The translations under genes and the position numbers were made by a program. Below are positions 32,230 to 39,527 of a DNA stretch of 41,646 bases, piece by piece (position 1 is the stretch's first letter; every line of letters begins with the position of its first letter). A model generated the notes under the pieces. That model had not been told where the DNA came from. It saw only the letters and a list, made by a program, of their open reading frames with translations, and ran no database searches. The stretch comes from a virus. The DNA lies in the IMG/VR virus record IMGVR_UViG_3300044825_001141, positions 1-41,646 of that record; one strand, 5' to 3'.

Positions 32230-32283
32230 GGTTACCGGGGTTACAGCGGCTACAGCGGTTACCGGGGCTACAGGGGTTACACG
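32230..32283 (+). repeat. Tandem array of six 9-bp units (GGYTACMGS)
   Basis: Six consecutive 9-mers: GGTTACCGG, GGTTACAGC, GGCTACAGC, GGTTACCGG, GGCTACAGG and GGTTACACG. The period is exact. The shared core GGTTAC is the reverse complement of the GTAACC core in the dispersed elements to the right, so one protein could bind both groups. Confidence 0.9.
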
Positions 32284-32320
32284 CCAACGCCGTGACTAGC
32301 GCTTGACGGGCCGGTTACCG

Positions 32321-32543
32321 ACGCTGTAACCGAAACCCAAACGCTGTAACCGACCTAACCCATTGATAGCTCCCGGGACGGCACGCTCGTTACTATAGTT
32401 ACACCACTCATTAAGAGTAGTAGAAGAAAGTATAGGCTTTATAGAGACCCCCCGTAACCAACTGTAACGCTGTAACCGTGTAACCCAACACTGCCAGCAA
32501 AATCAATCACTTACCAGCAGTGTAGACAATGGTGCTGTAACCG
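32321..32543 (-). repeat. Dispersed iteron-like elements (ACGCTGTAACCG)
   Basis: The 12-mer ACGCTGTAACCG occurs identically at 32321-32332, 32341-32352 and 32467-32478, with an 11/12 copy (GTGCTGTAACCG) at 32532-32543. Partial cores (TGTAAC, GTAACC) occur at 32454-32460, 32463-32469 and 32479-32486. They flank the AT-rich core on both sides. Confidence 0.85.
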
Positions 32544-32649
32544 CGCCCGCGATGGCCCGTGCGCGCGCTTGGTCAACACTTGCGCGCCCGCGTGCGCAGA
32601 CTGTGACGGATCCGTGACGAAAGTCGCAATAAATGCATCAATGCCGGGC

Positions 32650-32677
32650 TTGACATGCGCTTAGGAATGTAGACAAT
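32650..32677 (+). promoter_or_regulatory. Sigma70-type promoter for the 32.7-35.2 kb operon
   Basis: A perfect -35 (TTGACA, 32650-32655) and a -10 (GACAAT, 32672-32677) are 16 bases apart. The -10 lies within TGTAGACAATGG, a 12-mer also present at 32521-32532. Transcription would start near 32684, so the first gene cannot begin at the ATG at 32676. Confidence 0.65.
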
Positions 32678-32711
32678 GGCTACACGGTCAAGGCGCCGTG
32701 AGGAGACACAC

Positions 32712-32879
32712 ATGGGCGGATACAGGGTGGTGGAAACGGGTACGGATCGCGTGATAGCGGTCTACGGATCGGCGGAGCTCGCGACTGCGCGGATGCGTCG
32801 GGAGCGTGCGCGCGGGGTGGCGTGCGATGTGCGGACGTGGACGTGGGGCGCTGCGGTGCTCGCGGCGGGTGCGCTGTGA
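32712..32879 (+). CDS. Small hypothetical protein (55 aa)
   Basis: ATG 32712 has GAGGAG upstream and lies after the predicted transcription start; an in-frame ATG at 32676 falls on the -10 box and is rejected. The product has a strand-turn-strand start (GYRVVETGTDRVIAVYGS) and an Arg-rich helix, resembling tiny phage early proteins of the DUF-type. It is coupled to the next gene by a GTGA overlap. Confidence 0.65.
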   Translation: MGGYRVVETGTDRVIAVYGSAELATARMRRERARGVACDVRTWTWGAAVLAAGAL

Positions 32880-33139
32880 GCCGCGGCGCGGACATGACGC
32901 CCGAGGCGTCGGAAGGCTACGCGGCGGGGCTGGCGGGTGCCGATCGGCGGACCGCGTGCACGTACTTGGCGACGTCCCCATGCTGGTACGCGTGGCAGGC
33001 GGGTTACTGGTGCGCGTGGCGCGGCATGCCGGCGCCGTCGGACGTGCGCATGGGGCGCGGATCGAAGGTGCGCGTGCGCGACCTGGTGCTGTCGGTCGAC
33101 GTGTCCAAGGCGGGCGTCCGCATCGAGCGTGTCCAATGA
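32876..33139 (+). CDS. Hypothetical protein, Trp/Cys-rich (87 aa)
   Basis: GTG 32876 overlaps the previous stop as GTGA. The N-terminal half contains GYAAGLAGADRRTACTYLA followed by aromatic residues and Cys (SPCWYAWQAGYWCAWRG), possibly a compact fold with a disulfide or metal site. The C-terminal half is a small beta part (VRVRDLVLSVDV). It ends in ATGA with the next gene. Family unknown. Confidence 0.65.
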   Translation: MSRGADMTPEASEGYAAGLAGADRRTACTYLATSPCWYAWQAGYWCAWRGMPAPSDVRMGRGSKVRVRDLVLSVDVSKAGVRIERVQ

Positions 33140-33378
33140 GCCGCGTCACCATGCTGGAGAGCGCGCTACAGGCCGCGTGGCGGGCGCAGACGACGGCGGA
33201 GGCGGACTGCCCGCATTGGGACTATGACGGCCCTAGCGGCGGGCATACGTGCTGTGACGCGCTCGCGGAGGCACAGCGCCGCGTCGACCGGCTGTCCAAG
33301 GCGCTGCGCCGGGCGCGCATGGTCGACGCGGCGCGCGCGGGTGACGCGGACAGCTATCACATACTGTGCCGGGGTTGA
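33136..33378 (+). CDS. Hypothetical helical protein (80 aa)
   Basis: ATG 33136 is in an ATGA overlap. The product is helical and basic with one Cys pair (HTCCDALAEAQRRVDRLSKA), and its N-terminus forms an amphipathic helix (MLESALQAAWRAQTTAE). No known family. Its stop lies within the -35 region of the next promoter. Confidence 0.65.
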   Translation: MSRVTMLESALQAAWRAQTTAEADCPHWDYDGPSGGHTCCDALAEAQRRVDRLSKALRRARMVDAARAGDADSYHILCRG

Positions 33379-33402
33379 CATCCCCCAGCATGCTGGTACG
33401 AT
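33375..33402 (+). promoter_or_regulatory. Promoter upstream of the clamp-like gene
   Basis: TTGACA (33375-33380) and TACGAT (33397-33402) are separated by 16 bases. The spacer contains the palindrome CCAGCATGCTGG (33385-33396), a likely operator. Just downstream is GTAGACATTG (33408-33417), similar to the GTAGACAATG of the first promoter. Confidence 0.6.
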
Positions 33403-33460
33403 CAAGCGTAGACATTGACAACACGCCGCGCGGTGCGGCTCACACTGAGAGGGTAGGCAC

Positions 33461-34180
33461 ATGACGACTCACGAAACCACGATCACGGTCCGCGCGCTGC
33501 GTGCGGCGATCCTCATCGCGGCGAAGGATGACGCGCGGTATTACCTGAACGGCGTTTTCGTCGACCTGGCGCGCGGCGCGCTCGTGTCGACCGACGGGCA
33601 CAGCATGTTCATTGTCCGGCTCGGCGAGAGCGATTGGTCGCCGATTGCCCCGGTGCAGTGCGACAGCGTGCACGGTGCGGCGCTGATGCAGCGGGGTTTC
33701 ATCATCCCGCGCGAGCTCGCCGACGCGGTGCTGCGCGCCGTCGCCGCGGTCAAGGGCAAGGCCGCAAAGCCTCGCACGCTGACGTGGACCTACGAGCCTG
33801 CGGCGTTCCGGCTGTCGGTCACGGTCAACGGCCAGACGATCGCGGGGAGCGCGGTACAGGGCACGTTCCCGGAGTATGGCCGCATCATCCCGCGGTCGGT
33901 GTCGGGCGCGCGGTGCTCGCTAGATCCGTACAAGGTGGCGACCATGGCGGACGCGTTCGCCGCGCTCGTGGATCCGAAATACCCGCAGCACATCGCGGTG
34001 CACATGAACGGCGACGGCCCTGCCATCCTGGCGCGGCTGGACTGCGCGGACGCGTTCGGCATCGTCATGCCGATGCGGCACGAGCTCCGCTCGGATGCGG
34101 ACCTGGCGCGGCTGATGGCGGACGTGCTGCGCGAGCCCGGCCGGGCGCCGGCCGCGGACGCGGTCGCCGCGGCGGCCTGA
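33461..34180 (+). CDS. DNA polymerase sliding-clamp (DnaN)-like protein (239 aa)
   Basis: ATG 33461 with GAGGGTAGG upstream. Residues about 25-60 (ARYYLNGVFVDLARG then LVSTDGHSMFIVRL) carry the beta-clamp signature, in which VATDGHRL-type motifs follow a strand. Residues about 75-185 continue with IIPRELADAVLRAV, PEYGRIIPR and FAIV-like strands, giving one and a half to two clamp domains. Bacterial clamps have three domains and about 370 residues, so this is a short phage version. It may tether a host or phage replication factor, or titrate host clamp partners. No DNA polymerase is encoded. Confidence 0.75.
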   Translation: MTTHETTITVRALRAAILIAAKDDARYYLNGVFVDLARGALVSTDGHSMFIVRLGESDWSPIAPVQCDSVHGAALMQRGFIIPRELADAVLRAVAAVKGKAAKPRTLTWTYEPAAFRLSVTVNGQTIAGSAVQGTFPEYGRIIPRSVSGARCSLDPYKVATMADAFAALVDPKYPQHIAVHMNGDGPAILARLDCADAFGIVMPMRHELRSDADLARLMADVLREPGRAPAADAVAAAA

Positions 34181-34238
34181 CACACACGGCGCCGTCCGGT
34201 GGGCGGGCGGCGCGTCTCACTACAGCGAGGGTAGGACC

Positions 34239-34496
34239 ATGGGCTATCACGACGATCCGGCAATCAACGATGCGCTGCTAACCGTCATCAACGACGGCAA
34301 CGGCTCGCAGTGCGGTCTCACGTACGAGGATCGCAAGCAACTCGGCGCGGAGTACGCGGTGCGTCCGGCGGGCGTGCTGCGTGACTTCAAGCGCGCCGCG
34401 CGCAGGTACCGGCGCGACCTGACGCCGTCGCAGGCTACCGCGGCCGCGCGGTTCCTGGCGGACTACTACGTGCAGCACGTCCGGGAATGCCAGTAA
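34239..34496 (+). CDS. Hypothetical protein (85 aa)
   Basis: ATG 34239 has a leader like the clamp gene (GAGGGTAGG, 34227-34235). The product has an acidic start (DDPAINDALLTVINDGNG) and a basic helical C-terminal half (VLRDFKRAARRYRRDLTPSQ). No known family. Its TAA shares a base with the next start (TAATG). Confidence 0.65.
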   Translation: MGYHDDPAINDALLTVINDGNGSQCGLTYEDRKQLGAEYAVRPAGVLRDFKRAARRYRRDLTPSQATAAARFLADYYVQHVRECQ

Positions 34497-34717
34497 TGAG
34501 CCTCACACGCATTGAAATGCTGCGCTCCATCGTCGACGGCAAGCAAGCACAGCGCATCCGCGTCGACGGACGCAAGGTTTACGTGGACCTGTTTACGGCG
34601 TCGATGCTCGTGCAGGTATACGACGCGTTGAACGCGGAGAACCGTGAGAAGTTCATCGGGCTGCCGTTCATGAAAATGGTCGGCGTGGGTTGGGCGCTCG
34701 TGAAGAGGCAGAAATGA
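34496..34717 (+). CDS. Hypothetical protein (73 aa)
   Basis: ATG 34496 overlaps the previous TAA as TAATG and is preferred over an in-frame ATG at 34487. The product is alpha/beta: IRVDGRKVYVDLFTASMLVQ is followed by a helix (YDALNAENREKFIG) and a hydrophobic end. Its family is not certain; similar small proteins are frequent in phage early regions. Confidence 0.65.
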   Translation: MSLTRIEMLRSIVDGKQAQRIRVDGRKVYVDLFTASMLVQVYDALNAENREKFIGLPFMKMVGVGWALVKRQK

Positions 34718-35031
34718 GCGCGCACACACCGGGCCCTTGGGAAGTCATGCCGGCGCATCGCGCGGCGCCGCATACCGTGCGCGCCGTCGGTTCGTCGCTG
34801 TACGTCGCGACGACCGCAAGCGATTCCTACCGGACGCGCGACGAGGCCGCGGCTAACGCGCGCCTCATCGCCGCGGCGCCGGACATGCTCGCGGCGTTGC
34901 GCATGTGCCGCGACGCGGAGCGCGAGAGGCGCGCCAAGCTGCTACCGGGCGCGCCGGCAACCACGTACACCGACGCGCGGATAGCGGTGATATACGCCGC
35001 CATCGTCAAGGCCACGGGGAGCGCGCCATGA
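34714..35031 (+). CDS. Conserved phage protein of the HTPGPW / NARLIAAAP family (105 aa)
   Basis: ATG 34714 overlaps the previous stop as ATGA. HTPGPWEV at the start and AAANARLIAAAPDMLAALRM in the middle are the signature of a very common but uncharacterised small phage/prophage protein. The first part is beta-rich and the second helical. Function unknown; its abundance suggests a useful role during infection. Confidence 0.8.
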   Translation: MSAHTPGPWEVMPAHRAAPHTVRAVGSSLYVATTASDSYRTRDEAAANARLIAAAPDMLAALRMCRDAERERRAKLLPGAPATTYTDARIAVIYAAIVKATGSAP

Positions 35032-35225
35032 CCGCCCGCCGCCTCTCCCCCGACGCGGTGCGCGCCATCCGTGCGACGCTCGATGCTCGCAAGTTGCTAC
35101 CGACCGACGGCGAACTCGCGGCCCGCTACGGTGTCTCGCAGCGCACCGTGCGTGCCATCGGGCAACGCGTGCTATATCGGGACGTGCCCGACGCTACCGC
35201 GCCGCCTCCCGTTCCCATTCGCTGA
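35028..35225 (+). CDS. Small helix-turn-helix protein (65 aa)
   Basis: ATG 35028 is in an ATGA overlap. The core (DGELAARYGVSQRTVRAIGQ) is a clear HTH of the Trp-repressor/GntR-like type used by small phage regulators. It ends 32 bases inside the convergent primase-helicase gene (overlap 35194-35225). It may control the divergent early promoters. Confidence 0.75.
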   Translation: MTARRLSPDAVRAIRATLDARKLLPTDGELAARYGVSQRTVRAIGQRVLYRDVPDATAPPPVPIR

Positions 35226-37518
35226 ACGCGTCAATCTCCGGCCGGCCGTCCTCTACCTGGGGGACGGCCGGACGGGCCGCGGCTTGACCCGGTAGCCAGC
35301 GACGCACCGCGCGCCCGTGCTCTTTGCGCACCGCGGTGCGCCATCCTTCAAGCGTCAGGATCGCGCGCACGCGTCCGCTATCGCTCCCCGACTGCCGGTC
35401 GATCGCGACGTTGACCGCCTCGGATAGAACGTCCTCAATCCGCACGCCTACACCCTGCCGCGCGTTGGCATACGACATGATCGGCTCATGCCACGGATCG
35501 GACGCGCGCGCGCCGTCGATCAACTCGCGTGCATGCTCCACCGGCACATCCCACCATGACGCGCCCTCACGGTACCGCGCGACCGCCTCCGCGAATAGTT
35601 GGTCGCGGTGCTCGCGTACATAGCTCGTCTCGATCGCCGAGACGACCACGCGCCAGAAGCGGCGCGCGCCCGTGTCGTCTTTGACCCAGTCCGTGCGGTT
35701 GGTCGTTCCGACCATCACGCACATGCGCGGGAAGTCTTGCGCCGTGCGTCCGTACGGCGGCCGGTACGTGTCAATCCGGTTGCTGATGATCGCTTTGACT
35801 TTCTCCTGACCCGCACGCGTGAACGGGTCGAGCTCGGCCACTTCGACAAGCATCTTGCCGCGCATGCACTGCACGAAGTCTTTCGACAGTGGCGATTCTG
35901 TCGCTTCCGTGAACCACTCACCGCCGAGGATGCGACACACGGTCGACTTGCCGACGCCCTGCCCGCCTTCGAACACGGGCATCGTGTCGACCTGGCAGCC
36001 GGGCCGCATCACGCGCGCGACGATGGATAGCAGGAAGCAGCGACCGACCGCCATGTGGTAGGCGTCAACGGGCGTTCCGAACGTGCGCGGCAGCCAGCTA
36101 TCGAGCCGGGAGACGCCATCCCACGTCAGAGACGCAAGCCATTCTTGCGCGCAGTTGCGGCGCTGGCTCATCGCGTAGAGGTCGACCGCGGCCTGCACCT
36201 TGCCCAGCGTCATCTTATGAAGCTGTAAGTCGCGCTGTATGTACGCGAGATAGGCGGTGTAGTCGCTGTCGGTCAGCGGACGCGGCACGCCGTCGCGTGC
36301 GGTCATGGGCCGTTGCAGGAAGTCATCGAACCAGAACAACGGCGGGTTGTAGGCGAGAATGCGCAACACCGTGTCCTCATTCGCGGGCGGCGTGCCGTTA
36401 TTCTCGCGAGTCTCCAGCCCCATGACTTCCCACCGCTGGCGCTTGTCCATGCGGGTGACGTCGAGTCGTTGAGGCGCCGCCGGCAGGGACGCAAGACTCG
36501 GGGAAGGCTCGACCGAGTCCGAGGGTAGCGCGGTGGGCGCGTCCACTGCCGGCGGCGACGGATAGCGTACCACGCGGCCCGGCGCCGAGAGCCAGCGTTT
36601 CAGGTCCGCGCGATTCCATGTATCCGCGACCGCGTCGGCAAGATCCCAGCCGTCCGCCTCGCCTGTCGGTTGAATGATGCGGCCCGTGCATCCGAGCGCG
36701 ATCAACTTTTCCGCGACGCGCGCCATGCACTCGCGCCCTGGCGCATCGTTGTCCGGCCACAGGTTGACCGTGCGACCCTTGAGCGGCGACCAGTCGACGG
36801 TATCGACCGCCTTGGCACCGCCGGGCCACGTCATCAGCACTTGCGGCGCGACGATCGCGGCGCCCGCGTCGACACACTTCTCCCCTTCGACCAGCAACAC
36901 CGCGGCATCGGCCGGCGCTGCGGCGAGACGATCGAGCCCGTACAGCGGGCGGGGCTTGGGAAACGCCTTGCTCCGCCATCCGTCCGCGGTCCATATCCAC
37001 GGCGCGAACTGCTTGCGCGGCTCGGGGTCGTCCGCCGTCGGCGCGAGGTCATAGCGCGCCACGTAGCCGAGCACGCCGTCGGCGTCGGCATAGCGATACA
37101 GCGCCGTCGGTTCGCCGTGCGAGCGATGCCGCCCTGGCACGGGCGCATCGGCCGGGGGCCGCTGCAAGGGCGCGTCGAGCGCGGCGGCGCGCTCGGGCTT
37201 GGGGAGCCTGACCATAGGCGTGACCGCCGGGTGATGACCGTTGACGCGCTCGCCGCCGAGCTCGCGCGCCGCCTCGCCGTTGCGCATGCCGTGCGCCTTC
37301 GCGTACAGCGACACGAGCCCTTTTCCGCCCGTGCCCTCGGCGAAGTCTTTCCAGACGCCGGTTTTCAGGTTGATCGAGAGGGAATCACCGGGCTCGCCTT
37401 GCAACGAGCCGATGACCCACTCGTGCCCGCGGCGCTTGCCCTGCGGGAACCACTCGGGGACAAGGGTATCCGCGCGCGCGAGTAGGCCCGCGTCGACCGC
37501 ATCGAAGTCGATCGACAT
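35194..37518 (-). CDS. Primase-helicase with Toprim-like and VapE (SF3-type) domains (774 aa)
   Basis: Replication initiator. The N-terminal 100 residues resemble a primase zinc-less entry domain (GDSLSINLKTGVWKDFAEGT). A Toprim-like fold follows with LVEGEK at 208 and WPDNDAPGRE in which two Asp bind metal. The C-terminal domain is of the virulence-associated E type, with Walker A GGQGVGKST near residue 518, ISNRIDTYRPPYGR, and the arginine-rich sensor GTTNRTDWVKDDTGARRFW. It should unwind the origin and prime synthesis. It is the last gene of a four-gene minus-strand operon. Confidence 0.9.
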   Translation of the reverse strand: MSIDFDAVDAGLLARADTLVPEWFPQGKRRGHEWVIGSLQGEPGDSLSINLKTGVWKDFAEGTGGKGLVSLYAKAHGMRNGEAARELGGERVNGHHPAVTPMVRLPKPERAAALDAPLQRPPADAPVPGRHRSHGEPTALYRYADADGVLGYVARYDLAPTADDPEPRKQFAPWIWTADGWRSKAFPKPRPLYGLDRLAAAPADAAVLLVEGEKCVDAGAAIVAPQVLMTWPGGAKAVDTVDWSPLKGRTVNLWPDNDAPGRECMARVAEKLIALGCTGRIIQPTGEADGWDLADAVADTWNRADLKRWLSAPGRVVRYPSPPAVDAPTALPSDSVEPSPSLASLPAAPQRLDVTRMDKRQRWEVMGLETRENNGTPPANEDTVLRILAYNPPLFWFDDFLQRPMTARDGVPRPLTDSDYTAYLAYIQRDLQLHKMTLGKVQAAVDLYAMSQRRNCAQEWLASLTWDGVSRLDSWLPRTFGTPVDAYHMAVGRCFLLSIVARVMRPGCQVDTMPVFEGGQGVGKSTVCRILGGEWFTEATESPLSKDFVQCMRGKMLVEVAELDPFTRAGQEKVKAIISNRIDTYRPPYGRTAQDFPRMCVMVGTTNRTDWVKDDTGARRFWRVVVSAIETSYVREHRDQLFAEAVARYREGASWWDVPVEHARELIDGARASDPWHEPIMSYANARQGVGVRIEDVLSEAVNVAIDRQSGSDSGRVRAILTLEGWRTAVRKEHGRAVRRWLPGQAAARPAVPQVEDGRPEIDAFSEWEREAAR

Positions 37519-37522
37519 GGAA

Positions 37523-37708
37523 CTATCTCCGGGACGTGCTCGCCAGCTTCAGGAGCTTCAATGCATGGCCCGGCACGTTTCGTGTGCCGCACATCCACGC
37601 GCGAACCGTCTGCGGATTCCGTTCCACGATTTCGGCCACTTCGGTCGCTTTGAGTCCGCGCGTCGACATGAACCGCCGCAACTCATCCCTTCTCTGTTTC
37701 GCGCTCAT
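37523..37708 (-). CDS. Small helix-turn-helix protein (61 aa)
   Basis: ATG 37708 has GGAGG nine bases upstream and is preferred over an in-frame start at 37744. The chain has an HTH like Cro/CI-type repressors (LKATEVAEIVERNPQTVRAW), then CGTRNVPGHALKLLK, typical of one-domain phage HTH proteins. It lies between the nuclease and primase-helicase genes; a role in copy control is possible. Confidence 0.75.
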   Translation of the reverse strand: MSAKQRRDELRRFMSTRGLKATEVAEIVERNPQTVRAWMCGTRNVPGHALKLLKLASTSRR

Positions 37709-38054
37709 CGCGCTTGCCCTCCAGTAGTTCCGCCGCATCGTCAACGGAGCGGATCACGCCCGCGATGCCGCCCGCGTCGCGGATATGGCGAATGAACGCC
37801 GATTGAGCGTTGGTCGTCCGCCCGGTTTTCGATTTGCCTTCAAGCGCCACAAACACAGCGACACGCTGCCCGACCATGTCCGGTGTGATGGTCACGGACT
37901 GGTAGCCGATCAGGTCCGACGATCCCTCGCACAGTCCGAACTTGACCGGACGGCCGAAGCCGTCGAACAACATCCCGACGTTATTGCGCCAAAGTCTACA
38001 GGTGCCGTGGCAGAACGCAAGCCGCACCCGCTGGATGAGGTCCGTTTCGCTCAT
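37683..38054 (-). CDS. VRR-NUC domain nuclease (123 aa)
   Basis: ATG 38054 overlaps the helicase stop as ATGA. It is a stand-alone VRR-NUC (PD-(D/E)xK-like) nuclease: RLWRNNVGML, then the catalytic GSSDLIGYQ, then VALEGKSKTGR (Glu and Lys), then QSAFIRHIRDAGGIAGVIRS. Phage VRR-NUC proteins are thought to cut branched DNA, and it is coupled here to an SF2 helicase. The length is normal for the family. Confidence 0.9.
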   Translation of the reverse strand: MSETDLIQRVRLAFCHGTCRLWRNNVGMLFDGFGRPVKFGLCEGSSDLIGYQSVTITPDMVGQRVAVFVALEGKSKTGRTTNAQSAFIRHIRDAGGIAGVIRSVDDAAELLEGKRDERETEKG

Positions 38055-39463
38055 CCCGCCCTCCGCGACTGCTTCGCCATGCGCGCGTCGATTATGTGGC
38101 GCGCCCACGCCGCGGGATCTTTATAGCCCCGCATCGTGCCGAGTTCGATCAGCTTGCGCATGTCGGTCGCCCGCCCTTGCTCTTGCCGCGCGGCGCGCTG
38201 CTCGGGCGTGAAGATGCGCGCGGACGTGATCTCCTGGAGTTCGCCGTCGACGCGATCGACTTTGCGTGCCTGTAGAGGAAATGGATGTCCGCAAGATCGG
38301 CAGACAGTGACACCAGATGGACTAGCAGCGAAGCAAGTGCTGCATACCCGGACGGAGACAGCGCCGTCGCTTGCAGCGCGCTTAGATCGCCTCTCACGGC
38401 CGTCAAGAGTCCACTCACGCGGCTCAGTCGGGAGCCCATGACGGAGAGTGTTTCCGGCATGGTCGAGGATGATCGCATCGCTCTTTCCATCAGCAGTTCG
38501 TAAGCACCGCCCGACTTGTTGAAGCCAAAGCCCCGCACTGGCGGTGGGTCGCAGGCTGATACCGCACTCGATCGCCGGGAGGTCGAAGCCTTCCGAGATG
38601 AGATCGCACGATGTGATGACATCTATTTTCCTCTCCCGGAACGCAGCCACGATGCGCCGTCGCTCCATGTGGTCCATCGCGCCGTCGATGCGTACGGCGA
38701 CGTATCCCGCGTCGGTGAATTGTGCCGCGACATGCTGCGCGTGGTCGATTGACACGCAGAATGCAACGCCCAAGCGACCGCGCGCCAGTCTCGTGTAGTG
38801 GTCAACGGCGTCTCCTGTGATCTTAGGCTTGTCCGCCGCGGCGATGAGTTCCGCGACCGCGAAGTCTCCCGCGCGCATATGCAGGCTCGACGTGTCGATG
38901 CCTGGCGGTGCATATACACGGACCGGGCACAGCGCGCCGAGGTCCATAAGCTCTTGCGTCGTCGGCCCGATGACCATGCGTTCGAACACTTCGCCGAGCC
39001 CTTCGCCCGACAGGCGCACAGGGGTCGCGGTGACGCCGAGCACGCGCGCTTTCGGGAACGCCGAAAGTATCTGACCGAGCGTGTTTTTGCGCGTCGTGTG
39101 ATGCGCTTCGTCGATGACGATGAGGTCCGGCGGAACAGTGCGCTGGAGTCGCCGCACGACGGACGCCGTCGAGCCGACCTGTACCATCGCACGCGGGCGC
39201 TCGTAGTAGCCCGCAGCGATGAATCCGTGATCCACGTCGAAGCTCTTGAGCGCACTAGAAATCTGGTCTACGAGTTCCTGCCGATGCGCGAGGATCAATA
39301 CCCGGTTGCCGCGCCGCATCGCGCCATGCGTGACGTAGGCGAAGCACACCGTCTTACCCGCCCCGGTGGGCATGACCAATAGAACGCGCCGCGCCTCTCT
39401 GAACGCGGCCCGGACGCGGGTGATGGCGTCCTCCTGATACGGTCTTAAAATGGGTGTTGACAT
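38051..39463 (-). CDS. SF2 DEAH helicase with C-terminal zinc knuckle (470 aa)
   Basis: Helicase motifs are clear: LRPYQEDAI (Q-motif), MPTGAGKT at 31-38 (Walker A), IDEAHHT with DEAH at 118-121, VTATP (motif III), and the second lobe with SEGFDLPA and QQVGRCLRT (motifs V and VI). Residues about 370-400 hold a four-Cys zinc knuckle (CSTCF and CRSCG). This is the type of phage helicase paired with VRR-NUC, likely for recombination-dependent replication or branch processing. It is the first gene of the operon, starting at ATG 39463. Confidence 0.93.
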   Translation of the reverse strand: MSTPILRPYQEDAITRVRAAFREARRVLLVMPTGAGKTVCFAYVTHGAMRRGNRVLILAHRQELVDQISSALKSFDVDHGFIAAGYYERPRAMVQVGSTASVVRRLQRTVPPDLIVIDEAHHTTRKNTLGQILSAFPKARVLGVTATPVRLSGEGLGEVFERMVIGPTTQELMDLGALCPVRVYAPPGIDTSSLHMRAGDFAVAELIAAADKPKITGDAVDHYTRLARGRLGVAFCVSIDHAQHVAAQFTDAGYVAVRIDGAMDHMERRRIVAAFRERKIDVITSCDLISEGFDLPAIECGISLRPTASAGLWLQQVGRCLRTADGKSDAIILDHAGNTLRHGLPTEPREWTLDGRERRSKRAASDGAVSVRVCSTCFAASPSGVTVCRSCGHPFPLQARKVDRVDGELQEITSARIFTPEQRAARQEQGRATDMRKLIELGTMRGYKDPAAWARHIIDARMAKQSRRAG

Positions 39464-39527
39464 ACGCTGTGTTGACGTTGTAGCCTGACTCGGCGGTGGT
39501 AGTCAAGCTTATTACGAGGGTACACAC
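39464..39527. promoter_or_regulatory. Divergent intergenic region between helicase and exonuclease
   Basis: These 64 bases must carry both promoters. GTGTTGACR is directly repeated at 39454-39462 and 39469-39477. On the minus strand TTGACT and TACAAC with an 18-base gap form a plausible promoter for the helicase. On the plus strand I see no convincing -10. GAGGGTA at 39516-39522 is the exonuclease ribosome site. Confidence 0.35.

Larger units (their letters stand above)
32193..32711. other. Long intergenic control region, candidate replication origin
   Basis: This 519-bp stretch between divergent operons has no supported gene. It contains six tandem 9-bp units, four dispersed 12-bp elements in the opposite orientation, an AT-rich core at about 32385-32445 (unusual in this GC-rich genome), and a plus-strand promoter at the right end. 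Iterons plus an AT-rich unwinding element are the usual layout of a replication origin; a master operator region is the alternative. Confidence 0.5.

Noticed and set aside
32056-32295. A plus-strand ORF ending in Gly-Tyr-x repeats (GYRGYSGYSGYRGYRGY)
   Set aside because: The repeat comes directly from the 9-bp DNA array read as three codons. The rest is antisense to the small terminase, so the DNA repeat, not the protein, is the likely functional unit.
38149-38622. A 157-codon minus-strand frame inside the helicase gene
   Set aside because: It overlaps the conserved helicase C-terminal lobe in another frame and has no family-like motif of its own.
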